Below are positions 1 through 7,507 of a DNA stretch of 10,377 nucleotides, in pieces. The stretch's first letter is position 1, and every line of letters begins with the position of its first letter. The DNA comes from Bacteroidota bacterium (GTDB lineage: Bacteria; Bacteroidota; Bacteroidia; Flavobacteriales; Schleiferiaceae): contig SYCM01000081.1 in the NCBI GenBank assembly GCA_005786915.1, forward strand, positions 1-10,377, read 5' to 3'. The notes under the pieces are model-generated. The model was not told the origin of the DNA, searched no databases, and saw only the letters and a program-made list of their open reading frames with translations. A program made the position numbers and the translations under genes.

Positions 1-3000
1 AGCTTGGACTTGGGTAACGTAGCGCATACCACCTTCTTTGAATGGGATATGGCTGCCACATTGGGAAGCGGCACTACCGCAGGCATCATGGGCAACGACG
101 ACACCCTATTTGTGTTGATCTCAACCAACAACGGTACTACTTGGAACCGTAGCCAGACGCTCGCCAAGTACCACCGCGGTAGCGGCATTAGCCCCACGGG
201 CGGACGCTACTCGCTCAACTTGAGCGCCTACACGGGTCTGGTGCGAATCGCATTCTACCTCGAGAGCTTGACTTCGAGCGCTACGCACGGAGCTACCGAC
301 TACGACCTGTTCATCGACAACGTAGCCTTGAGCGCCACGCAAACGCCGTGTCCGGTTCCGACCGTCACGATGACGACCACGAGCAACTCGGCCACCCTTG
401 GTTGGACCGTTAACGGCAACCCAGTGACCGGCAGCGCGCAAATTGCGTGGGGTCCGGCTGGCTTCATCATCGGTTCGGGCGGTACTGGTGCCAACACGGC
501 CACGGCTACCACTAACCCGTACACGCTCTCGGGCCTGACCCCTGGAACGCAGTACCAGATCTACATTCAAACGTCGTGTGCTACGGCACTTGGCCAGTGG
601 GTTGGTCCGTTCACGTTCACGACGCCGTGTTTGAGTGCGATGAGCGGTGCCTACACCATCGACTCCAACTTGGCGACGAGTGCCACGAACTTCAAGACCA
701 TCGCAGCGGCGGTTCAAGCACTTCAGACCTGCGGCGTGTCAGGTCCGGTTACGCTAACGCTTGCAGGATACGCTCACCCCGTTGGTTTGGTTCTTGCCCA
801 GATTCCGGGTGCGAGCGCCACGAATACGGTGACCTTCCAAGGCATTGCCAGTGGCACCTCCGAAATCAAGGGTGCTGGTGGTCAGGTAGCCGCGGTGACT
901 TTAATGGGAACGAAGTACGTGACCATCCAAAACCTCCGCATCAACGGTCCGACCATGACGGGTGTGCTCTTGACCGACAACGCCCAGTACATCACGATCC
1001 ACAACAACAGCATTTGGGCTGACACGACGGGTACGTCGAGCCTGGTGTGCGGCATCGTAAGTACGGGAAGTTTGACCTCTACGTCTTCCTACGGCAACAA
1101 CGCCAACAACATCACGATTACCAACAACGTGATTAAAGGAGGTTACTACGGCATTCGCTTGAATGGAGGATCAACCACGAGCTACAACACGGGCTTTACC
1201 ATCAACAACAACCAAATCCTGAAGCCGTACTACTACGGTGCCTACTTCTACTACATTGGCGGTTTGACGATGCAGGGCAATACGATTAAGGACTACCGCA
1301 ACACGTTTAACTACGGTATCTACGCGTACTACGTAGGCAACGTGAACATCCAGCGGAACAACGTGCCGAATCCTTACTACTACGGACTTACCCTGGGCTA
1401 TTTGAACAACGCTTCAAAGCCCGCCAACAAGAGCGTGATTGCGAACAACATGTTCGGTTCAACCGCTAGTTACGCGGGGTACTTCCCGTACATCCGTCAT
1501 GTGGACCTTCACAACAATACGTTTGCAGGTAGCACCTACGGGTACTACGTTTTGTCAAGCACCACACCGACCTTGATCTCCAAGAATGTGGATGTTCGCA
1601 ACAACATCTTCAAGGGTGGCTCATACGCGTACTACCAGAGCGGTACGATGGACTCGTTGACACTCAACTACAACCTGTACCAGTCGGGCGGCACCAACAT
1701 GTGCTACTTCGGTACGGCGAACTACACTTCGCTGGCCGCTTGGCAAACTGCGGTTCCGACGCAAAACGCGAACTCCGTTCAAGCTCAGGTAGTATTTGCC
1801 GCTGGTAACGATCTGCACGTGGTGAACGGCGGACCCAACAACTTGGGAACTCCGATTGCCTCGATCACCACCGACATCGACGGCGACGTTCGTTCGACGA
1901 CGACCCCAGACATTGGTGCCGACGAGTATACTCCGATCAACAACGACATGACCCTTGAGTCGATTGACGGCATCGCCGGATGTGGCGACTCCACGGCCTA
2001 CTCGAACGTCATCGTGAAAAACAAGGGCAACTTGGTGGCCACGGCCTACAACGTGAGTGTGGAAATCACCGGACCTTCAGGGGTACAGGTGCAAACCGTC
2101 AACTTGACGAGCCAGAACCTAGCCAACTTTACCACTGACACCATAGTGGTTGGACCCTTCAACACCTACGCCGGAGGTGACTTCAGCGTACGCGGTTGGG
2201 TAGTGCTGGCGGGCGACCAAGTTCCGAGCAACGATACCTTGACTTATGCTTCACTGCGCACGGCCACTCCGTACGCACCGGCTACGTTGTCGCTCGACCC
2301 CACGTGCTTCAATGCCACGACAGGACTTCTGGTAGCCCAACCGGTGCCGGGTGCCCGTTACGCCTGGTACGCTACGGCTACCGACACGACGAAGCTGAGT
2401 ACCAACGACAGCTTGTCGGTGCCGGTGAACGGAACCACGTACTACCTCGGCTACACCTCTTCTCTGGACACCTTGACCACGGGAACAGGAACGCTGGTAA
2501 CGACGGGAACCAACATCACGCCATACAAAACCTTCTACATGGACGGACGTGCTCAGTACATCATCTACGCCGACGAGCTACAAACCTTGACGGGCAGCAC
2601 CGCTCCCTCATTGATCAGCGGCGTCTCCTTTGACGTTGTGTCAGCAGCAGCGCAGGCGATGAACAACTTCTCGATCAAGGCGGGGAATGTGGCGAGCATT
2701 CCGACCTCAGGATACGTCACCACGACGAGCTTCCCGACGGTATACTCGAGCGCGACATACAACGCAGTTGCCGGTTGGAACCTGCACAACTTCACCACAC
2801 CCATCCTTTGGGACGGAACGAGCAACCTCGTGATTGAAGTGTGCTTCGACAATACGTCGTGGACGTCCAACTCTACGGTTCGCTACGAGACGTTGACCCG
2901 TACGGGAACGATCGACGGCTTCGCGGATCTTTCCACGGCCAGCGGTTGCACGCCAGGTGCGGTGACCTCCGCAACCTACAGCAACAACCGCCCGAATATG

Positions 3001-3582
3001 AAGGTGGTAGCTGAAGTGCAGGCATGTTCGAACGTGCGCACGCCCGTCACGCTGAACATAGATTCAACGAGCGCGGATGCGGTAGCAAGCTTCTTTGAGG
3101 TCAATCCGGCTACGGGTACTTTTGACTTCTACGCAGGCGGTTCTACGGGCCAAACCTTCAGCTGGACCTTCGGCGACGGAGGCACGGCGACGGGCGACAC
3201 CGTGAGCCATAGCTACAGTTCAGCCGGGGTCTTCACGGCCACGCTCACGGTCACTGACTCTACGTGCAACACGACTGATGTGGTGTCGTTTGTAGTAACG
3301 TCGCACATCGGCATGGGCGAGAACATTCTCAACCAGCAGATGATGGCCTTCCCGAACCCGAACAGCGGCGCCTTCCAAGTGCGCATCAGCGGAGCGGAGC
3401 AGTTCGAAGGTCAGCTTGAAGTACTCAACCTGATGGGCCAAGTAGTAGCCTCGATTCCGGTCGAGAAGCGCACTGCCGTCCTCGAGGTACCGATGGACCT
3501 GAGCGACTACGCCAAGGGCATCTACATGCTGCGCCTCAGCGGTGCTGAAGGACAGTCGGTGCTTCGCGTCGTGGTGCGCTAA
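1..3582 (+). CDS. Large modular surface protein with beta-helix, PKD and T9SS C-terminal sorting domain (5' end outside window)
   Basis: Open in frame from the first base, so the N-terminus and signal peptide lie upstream; 1193 residues are visible. Numbering from nt 4, the domains in order are: a jelly-roll (choice-of-anchor J/MAM-like) domain ending in DLFIDNVAL near 101-109; an Fn3 domain about 119-208; a pectate-lyase-like right-handed beta-helix about 214-642 with an Asn ladder (NNITITNNVI, HVDLHNNTF, VDVRNNIF) and a closing DIGADEY; CARDB/Ig-like and other beta domains about 645-1015; a PKD domain about 1035-1098 with WTFGDGG at 1054; and a T9SS type A sorting domain from about 1113 (FPNPNSGAF, then KGIYMLRL). 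Known for this class: the tail directs export through the type IX system and is cut off on attachment to the cell surface. Inferred role: adhesion or glycan binding. No catalytic residues can be assigned, so a polysaccharide lyase is possible but unsupported. A strong terminator follows. Confidence 0.9.
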   Translation, partial: SLDLGNVAHTTFFEWDMAATLGSGTTAGIMGNDDTLFVLISTNNGTTWNRSQTLAKYHRGSGISPTGGRYSLNLSAYTGLVRIAFYLESLTSSATHGATDYDLFIDNVALSATQTPCPVPTVTMTTTSNSATLGWTVNGNPVTGSAQIAWGPAGFIIGSGGTGANTATATTNPYTLSGLTPGTQYQIYIQTSCATALGQWVGPFTFTTPCLSAMSGAYTIDSNLATSATNFKTIAAAVQALQTCGVSGPVTLTLAGYAHPVGLVLAQIPGASATNTVTFQGIASGTSEIKGAGGQVAAVTLMGTKYVTIQNLRINGPTMTGVLLTDNAQYITIHNNSIWADTTGTSSLVCGIVSTGSLTSTSSYGNNANNITITNNVIKGGYYGIRLNGGSTTSYNTGFTINNNQILKPYYYGAYFYYIGGLTMQGNTIKDYRNTFNYGIYAYYVGNVNIQRNNVPNPYYYGLTLGYLNNASKPANKSVIANNMFGSTASYAGYFPYIRHVDLHNNTFAGSTYGYYVLSSTTPTLISKNVDVRNNIFKGGSYAYYQSGTMDSLTLNYNLYQSGGTNMCYFGTANYTSLAAWQTAVPTQNANSVQAQVVFAAGNDLHVVNGGPNNLGTPIASITTDIDGDVRSTTTPDIGADEYTPINNDMTLESIDGIAGCGDSTAYSNVIVKNKGNLVATAYNVSVEITGPSGVQVQTVNLTSQNLANFTTDTIVVGPFNTYAGGDFSVRGWVVLAGDQVPSNDTLTYASLRTATPYAPATLSLDPTCFNATTGLLVAQPVPGARYAWYATATDTTKLSTNDSLSVPVNGTTYYLGYTSSLDTLTTGTGTLVTTGTNITPYKTFYMDGRAQYIIYADELQTLTGSTAPSLISGVSFDVVSAAAQAMNNFSIKAGNVASIPTSGYVTTTSFPTVYSSATYNAVAGWNLHNFTTPILWDGTSNLVIEVCFDNTSWTSNSTVRYETLTRTGTIDGFADLSTASGCTPGAVTSATYSNNRPNMKVVAEVQACSNVRTPVTLNIDSTSADAVASFFEVNPATGTFDFYAGGSTGQTFSWTFGDGGTATGDTVSHSYSSAGVFTATLTVTDSTCNTTDVVSFVVTSHIGMGENILNQQMMAFPNPNSGAFQVRISGAEQFEGQLEVLNLMGQVVASIPVEKRTAVLEVPMDLSDYAKGIYMLRLSGAEGQSVLRVVVR

Positions 3583-3606
3583 GAACTGGCACTTCGCCAA
3601 ACGAGA

Positions 3607-3637
3607 GAGGCCGCCCCAACGGGCGGCCTCTTTTTTT
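3607..3637 (+). terminator. Intrinsic terminator of the T9SS surface-protein gene
   Basis: A perfect 10-bp GC-rich stem (GAGGCCGCCC, 3607-3616, with GGGCGGCCTC, 3621-3630) encloses a CAAC loop and is followed directly by seven T residues (3631-3637). It begins 24 bp after the stop codon. On the opposite strand the hairpin is not followed by a T run, so it would end the convergent PLP operon poorly, although it lies only about 50 bp beyond that operon's last stop codon. Confidence 0.93.
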
Positions 3638-3689
3638 ATGCCGTTGAACCGAGGCGGGCGAACCCTGCGCTCATGCGTTGGCGAACGAA

Positions 3690-4931
3690 CTAAATAAACG
3701 GATTGGTCCGCTCCGAGAGAAGCTCCAGCCGACGCTGGGCAAAGTCGACGCCGTAGGTCGCCGGAATACTGCGCGACGTGTGCCTCGACCACAGGGCGTA
3801 GGCATTGGAGCCCGTGCCCAGCAACAGCATCTCGTCCCCTTCTTGGAGCGTGGGAAGCATGCAGCCTTTCTCGAGGTAGTCTCCGGCGAAGCAGAGCGGC
3901 CCGGCCAAATCGGTCAGTACGGGTGCGTCCATAAGCGCTTGGCCGCCGCGCAGGGGGAGCCAGGCGATGCCCCTTGGGCGCACGTAGGCGTCGCGAAGCA
4001 AAAAGTCCGCGCCCAAGTGCAGGTAGGCCACCGAACGGTCGCCGCGGGAAAGTACGTATTCGACGTCGCTCAGGGCGTAGCCCGTGTGGAAATGAGTCCA
4101 CTGCCCGAATTCCGTGACGAGCGCAAAATCGAACCACAACTCAGGGACCGCGGCCCTCAGGGCTTCGGTGTAGGCCCGCATTTGGGGCGCCGAGCCGTTT
4201 GCTTCGAGGTACTCCGGCTTCAGCCCTCCCCCGACGTCGAGGGTGGTAATGCGACGGCTGGTACCGGCGGCCGCAAGCCGCTCGTTGGCCTCCACGGCCA
4301 GGTCGCGCAGGCGAGTGAGCGCGCGCACGGCTCCATGGGTGTCGTTCATCGACGAACCGGAATGCACGTGAAGCGCTACAATCGGGTACGCCCGAACGGC
4401 GTCGAGGATGGCCGCACGCTCGGCGATGGGGGTCCCAAACTTGGACTCGTCGCCGCTTACCTGGTAGACCGAGGGCGCGTCCACTTCGACCATGGGGTTG
4501 ATGCGAAGCCCCAGGCGAAGGCGGTCGGCAAAAGGTTTGAGGCGCTCGAGTTCCTCGAGGCTGTTGGCATTCACCAGCATTCCGGGGCTGCGGAGGGCGC
4601 AGTCTTCGATTTCGTGCGGACGCTTGACCGGAGAGTCAAAAACCAAACGCTCCGGCGGACATCCAGCGGCACGGGCGAGCTGCACCTCTTCCCAGGTTGC
4701 GGCCTCTAGCCCAAATCCGCGTGCTACAATGTGGCGAAGCACCGCAGGGTGCGGCTGCGACTTAATGGCCACGGCGTGCACTGCGCGCTCGTGGTTCCAC
4801 GACGCGGCCAGCGCGTCTAGGTAGGCGTCTAGGGCGTTCCACGAAACCAGAAGCACCGCCGAATCCTGCGGGGTCCTCAGCGGCCGAAGTGCATTCGCGG
4901 CCCACACGGCTTCAGGAGCGAGCGGATGCAT
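3690..4931 (-). CDS. Fold-type III PLP-dependent decarboxylase (LysA/ornithine decarboxylase superfamily)
   Basis: A 413-residue protein with the alanine-racemase-type barrel and C-terminal beta domain of the diaminopimelate/ornithine decarboxylases. Visible landmarks: K57 in AIKSQPHP, expected to carry PLP; RINP at 143-146; SKFG at 163-166; H190 in HVHSGSS, expected to stack on the cofactor; the glycine loop DVGGGL at 232-237; E274, expected to contact the pyridine nitrogen; C347 and D351 in GPLCFAGD, the partner-subunit catalytic segment; and Y378 near the PLP phosphate. The usual EPGR motif reads EFGQ, so the phosphate-binding arginine is replaced. Expected reaction: decarboxylation of a basic or dicarboxylic amino acid, or of a carboxylated conjugate; the substrate is not identifiable. 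Last gene of a three-gene operon: its ATG shares one base with the preceding TGA (TGATG). A GTG one codon earlier (4934) is the alternative start. A housekeeping lysA is less likely given the altered motif and neighbours. Confidence 0.85.
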   Translation of the reverse strand: MHPLAPEAVWAANALRPLRTPQDSAVLLVSWNALDAYLDALAASWNHERAVHAVAIKSQPHPAVLRHIVARGFGLEAATWEEVQLARAAGCPPERLVFDSPVKRPHEIEDCALRSPGMLVNANSLEELERLKPFADRLRLGLRINPMVEVDAPSVYQVSGDESKFGTPIAERAAILDAVRAYPIVALHVHSGSSMNDTHGAVRALTRLRDLAVEANERLAAAGTSRRITTLDVGGGLKPEYLEANGSAPQMRAYTEALRAAVPELWFDFALVTEFGQWTHFHTGYALSDVEYVLSRGDRSVAYLHLGADFLLRDAYVRPRGIAWLPLRGGQALMDAPVLTDLAGPLCFAGDYLEKGCMLPTLQEGDEMLLLGTGSNAYALWSRHTSRSIPATYGVDFAQRRLELLSERTNPFI

Positions 4932-6316
4932 CACGACTGCTCAAAAAGTTGCACGGCGATAGACTCAATCAAATTCACCAGGTGAAGGTCGTTGAACGGA
5001 TCAAACCCTGCCGGACCCATCATCTTGCGAATCGAGTACGACCCAAGGGCCAATCGGATGAACGAACGGGATCCGTAGCGCACGGGCTGTCCCATGAACA
5101 CGCGGTTAAACCCGTTAAACCCAGCGTGCGTCGACAGCACCAGTTGGTCAAAGAGCTTCTTAAGGTCGTCGTAGTCCAGTTCGCGCCCCCCCGCCGAAAC
5201 CGTAAACGAGATGATGCTGTCGTTGGTCAATTCAATGTCGGGCATCATGCCAAAGCGGTCGCTCAGGGCGAGGCGGCCGACCACCACGCGGTTCCATCGG
5301 CGAATGAGTGCGTCGGTATCTTCCTGAGGATAAGCCAAGTAGGCCTCCATTTCGTCGAGGGCTATTTCCCAGCGCAGGCGAAGCCCGACGTTGGCGTAAT
5401 CGGGCCAAAGGGTGCGCAGCTGCGGTAGGTCAGGCGGAGCGTCTGCCGAAGCAAATAGGGATCCGTAGGGCGCAAGATGCTCCGCCGGGCAGCTGACCAG
5501 GCGCTCCGTCCAAAACTTGGGCACCAAAAGGGCCCCGCAAAACGGCGGGGCTTGGTAAAATTTCGAGCCCGTCACCATGAGCATTACACCCTTAGAAATC
5601 AGCTCATGGACCAGTCCTCGGTGGGTGCGAAACTGGCACATGTCAACCACCCACATCACCCCTTCGCGAAACTCGTCGATGATGTCGAGGTCGTCCTTAA
5701 TTCCCGACTTGGAACCAAATACCAAATTGCCCACGATGGGTTGGCCCGGGCGAGCCGCGATGATGTCGCGAATCGCCTGCTTGCGGTCTGAAATGTGTCC
5801 GCTTTCTTCGCGGGCGGGCAAAAACTGCACGTCGACGTCGAGGGCCTCGGTGACCATTCCGCCCTTGGGAACCGCGGCACCAAACTGGTTTTGGTTGGCG
5901 TAGTACTTGCCTTCGGCGGCCAAAATGGAGCCCGAACCGAGCTCCTCGGGGCAGCTCACGATGTTGGTGATGCGTCGACCGGGGTACAGCATCGACTGCA
6001 TCAGCAACGGCCAGTACATCATATCGCTGCCTGAAGGGCCGTAGTACACGTGGAATTCATCGTTGCGTCCGCCGAAAAGCTGCTGCATGCGCTTGGTTTG
6101 GGTACGCATCCACTGGGCGTCGTCCTCCACGCGATAGTCGCGCTCGAAGTGCTTGGCCGTTTCGTGGCCCGCAGGGGTTAGGGTCCCGCAGGTGCAGGAG
6201 CCGCGCATCAGCAGCCCCTCGTACTTCATCGGGTTGAGGTGGTACTGATTTGCGTCCGTTTCGGGGCGCAGCGCGATGCGTTCGTCGCAGCCCGCTAAGA
6301 GCCATTGCTGTATCAT
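4931..6316 (-). CDS. Fold-type I PLP-dependent enzyme, aminotransferase-like, function unassigned
   Basis: A 461-residue protein with the landmarks of a fold-type I (aspartate-aminotransferase superfamily) PLP enzyme. GPSGSD at 93-98 probably binds the PLP phosphate. D225 and Q228 in VVDMCQFR match the Asp that pairs with the pyridine nitrogen and the residue near O3'. K252 in VTGSKFYQAPPFCGAL is the probable Schiff-base lysine. The DxxQ...SK arrangement and the SK(F/Y)xxPPFxGAL loop are closer to class V aminotransferases and group II decarboxylases than to class I/II aminotransferases, but I do not recognise a characterised family. Near the N-terminus, GSCTCGTLTPAG (39-50) has two closely spaced cysteines. 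No signal peptide or membrane segment is seen, so it is probably cytoplasmic. Its ATG overlaps the upstream stop by four bases (ATGA) and its own stop overlaps the next start, so the three proteins are probably made in coupled fashion. It could be a transaminase, decarboxylase or lyase. Confidence 0.82.
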   Translation of the reverse strand: MIQQWLLAGCDERIALRPETDANQYHLNPMKYEGLLMRGSCTCGTLTPAGHETAKHFERDYRVEDDAQWMRTQTKRMQQLFGGRNDEFHVYYGPSGSDMMYWPLLMQSMLYPGRRITNIVSCPEELGSGSILAAEGKYYANQNQFGAAVPKGGMVTEALDVDVQFLPAREESGHISDRKQAIRDIIAARPGQPIVGNLVFGSKSGIKDDLDIIDEFREGVMWVVDMCQFRTHRGLVHELISKGVMLMVTGSKFYQAPPFCGALLVPKFWTERLVSCPAEHLAPYGSLFASADAPPDLPQLRTLWPDYANVGLRLRWEIALDEMEAYLAYPQEDTDALIRRWNRVVVGRLALSDRFGMMPDIELTNDSIISFTVSAGGRELDYDDLKKLFDQLVLSTHAGFNGFNRVFMGQPVRYGSRSFIRLALGSYSIRKMMGPAGFDPFNDLHLVNLIESIAVQLFEQS

Positions 6317-7356
6317 TCGTGGTGCCGGTAGGCCCGGTGCTTCATTCCGTTACTTTGTTCTAAGGTCAGCCACGCAAAATGGCTGTCGTGCGTCAGTCGA
6401 GCCTCTCGGTCGGCCAATTGGCGGACCAGGGGTTCTTCAGCGAGGTAGTGTGCACGGTATTCGAGGGTGCCCGAGTAGGACCAACGCTCCGAATAAATCA
6501 GGTGGTCGGCGGCGGGTTCGGCGACGTACCAAGCCCCCTCCCCGATTCCGCCCAAGTACTCGGCACGCTGGGGAACGTCACCGGGCCGCTGCGCCGGCTC
6601 CTCGAGCTTGCCCACCACTTCGTCGCGGTTGAGGTGGGTGGTTTTGCTACGGCTGGCCGATGCAAAAATCTTGGCAGTGACGTCCCACCAAGCCTTGATC
6701 AGGGGGGCCTGCTTCCACGTGGACTCCCCACCTCGCCACTCCAGGTAGCTCGAACCGTCTTGGGCGGCAGCCAGTACGTTAAAAAAGGGCGTAGGGGCGG
6801 TGTAGGTGATCGGTCGGCGGTAGCGGCGGTAGTGACTGGGTTCGTGTCCGATGCCCGCCAGGAGCGACGTTTGCACGAAGCGCGCACAATTCGTCTGCTT
6901 GGGGTTGAGCCCGTGGTACCCAATCAGTCCGCCAAACTGCAGTTCGCGCGCTTTGGCGTCCACCAAGTCCACGTCGGGCGTATAGTAAATCGAGAGCTGT
7001 AGTAGGCCTTCGCCGTGGGTGGCGGCCGACTTGGCATCGAGCTCGCGGCAAATGTCCTCCACATTGGTCAATTTTCCTTCAGCGTCCCAGTGCGGAACCG
7101 TGGCAAACACCAGTGCCGGATCGGTGGCCCCCGATCGGATGCGGCCCATGCGGCGGGGCGTAATGTAGCGCCCGAAATCGTAGTAGCGCAGTTCGCTGCC
7201 GTCGGCCACTAACATGGCGGCATGACCGACCATCATGTTGACGTTTTTGACCACTCCCACGGAGCGAAGAAACTTCAGAATTCCTTCTTCCCCCCGGGCG
7301 GTCACCTCGGGCCAAGCCAGCACCAAAACAGCGGAATTCCGCGGCAAATTCGCCAT
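6313..7356 (-). CDS. DUF6695-like protein, predicted Cys/His papain-like (permuted NlpC/P60 or LRAT-type) fold
   Basis: A 347-residue protein that resembles the Bacteroidota family I recall as DUF6695; this is recognition by eye, not a search. The N-terminal half has GHAAML (H45), then YYDFGRYITP (58-67), then TNCARFVQT (C157). A histidine in a GHA/GHV strand, a downstream polar residue and a late NCxxFV cysteine is the order found in circularly permuted NlpC/P60 proteins such as LRAT-like enzymes, so H45 and C157 are candidate catalytic residues. The C-terminal half carries YLGGIGEGAWYV and a YSGTLEYRAHY segment of unknown role. No signal peptide or membrane helix is seen. The start is set at MANLPRN because it lies just after a CACCTTTG promoter element; an in-frame ATG 60 bases upstream (7416) precedes that promoter and gives an unconvincing basic extension. 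First gene of the operon; its stop overlaps the next start (ATGA). The activity is inferred; it could equally be a binding protein. Confidence 0.75.
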   Translation of the reverse strand: MANLPRNSAVLVLAWPEVTARGEEGILKFLRSVGVVKNVNMMVGHAAMLVADGSELRYYDFGRYITPRRMGRIRSGATDPALVFATVPHWDAEGKLTNVEDICRELDAKSAATHGEGLLQLSIYYTPDVDLVDAKARELQFGGLIGYHGLNPKQTNCARFVQTSLLAGIGHEPSHYRRYRRPITYTAPTPFFNVLAAAQDGSSYLEWRGGESTWKQAPLIKAWWDVTAKIFASASRSKTTHLNRDEVVGKLEEPAQRPGDVPQRAEYLGGIGEGAWYVAEPAADHLIYSERWSYSGTLEYRAHYLAEEPLVRQLADREARLTHDSHFAWLTLEQSNGMKHRAYRHHE

Positions 7357-7361
7357 GATTG

Positions 7362-7392
7362 CAAAGGTGCAGTTAAATCGCCGTAACCGCAA
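7362..7392 (-). promoter_or_regulatory. Bacteroidota-type promoter of the PLP operon
   Basis: On the minus strand, CACCTTTG (7369-7362) matches the Bacteroidota -7 consensus TAnnTTTG except for its first base, and a TTG (7392-7390) lies 20 bases upstream at the -33 position. Only five bases separate the -7 element from the ATG at 7356, so the expected start of transcription is at or within a few bases of the start codon. This predicts a leaderless or near-leaderless mRNA with no Shine-Dalgarno site. Confidence 0.6.
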
Positions 7393-7431
7393 GCCTGCGG
7401 CGCACGTCAATTTCACCCGAAGCCACGGTCC

Positions 7432-7445
7432 TTTGGGCTCCCAAA
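7432..7445. promoter_or_regulatory. Candidate operator: 14-bp palindrome between divergent promoters
   Basis: TTTGGGCTCCCAAA is a 6+6 inverted repeat with a 2-bp centre, placed near the middle of the 151-bp gap between the divergent genes (start codons at 7356 and 7508). Its location suits a dimeric regulator controlling either or both transcripts. No regulator gene is present in the window and a single short palindrome can occur by chance, so this is only a candidate. Confidence 0.25.
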
Positions 7446-7473
7446 AGTCGACGTCTATACGACCGAAGTAACG

Positions 7474-7502
7474 TTATACCCGCCCTAAATAACGCACCTT
7501 TG
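7474..7502 (+). promoter_or_regulatory. Bacteroidota-type promoter of the exporter gene
   Basis: CACCTTTG (7495-7502) is a -7-like element five bases before the ATG at 7508. A weak TTA (7474-7476) lies 18 bases upstream, so the -33 box is poorer than that of the divergent promoter. The 14 bases before the start codon are identical to those before the divergent gene. As there, transcription is expected to begin at or near the ATG. Confidence 0.5.
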
Positions 7503-7507
7503 CAATC

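Noticed and set aside
1201..1400. Repeated TACTACTACGG-type DNA in the surface-protein gene as a possible nucleotide repeat array
   Set aside because: The repetition is explained by Tyr-Tyr-Gly codons in beta-helix coils; spacing and flanking bases vary, so it is a protein-level repeat, not a DNA array or CRISPR.
3220..4137. 305-codon open frame on the minus strand across the end of the surface-protein gene and the start of the PLP region
   Set aside because: Composition is Arg/His-rich without domain features, and it overlaps two well-supported genes and the terminator; it is a by-product of high GC content.
3678..4709. 343-codon open frame on the plus strand antisense to the decarboxylase
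   Set aside because: It runs opposite a gene with a full set of PLP-enzyme motifs and shows no recognisable domain or start signals.
6379..7002. 207-codon open frame on the plus strand antisense to the DUF6695-like gene
   Set aside because: It overlaps a gene supported by operon structure, promoter and family-like motifs, and has no motif of its own.
7357..7416. Upstream start giving a 20-residue extension of the DUF6695-like protein
   Set aside because: The extension would span the -7 and -33 promoter elements, and the family-like sequence begins at the MANLPRN start.
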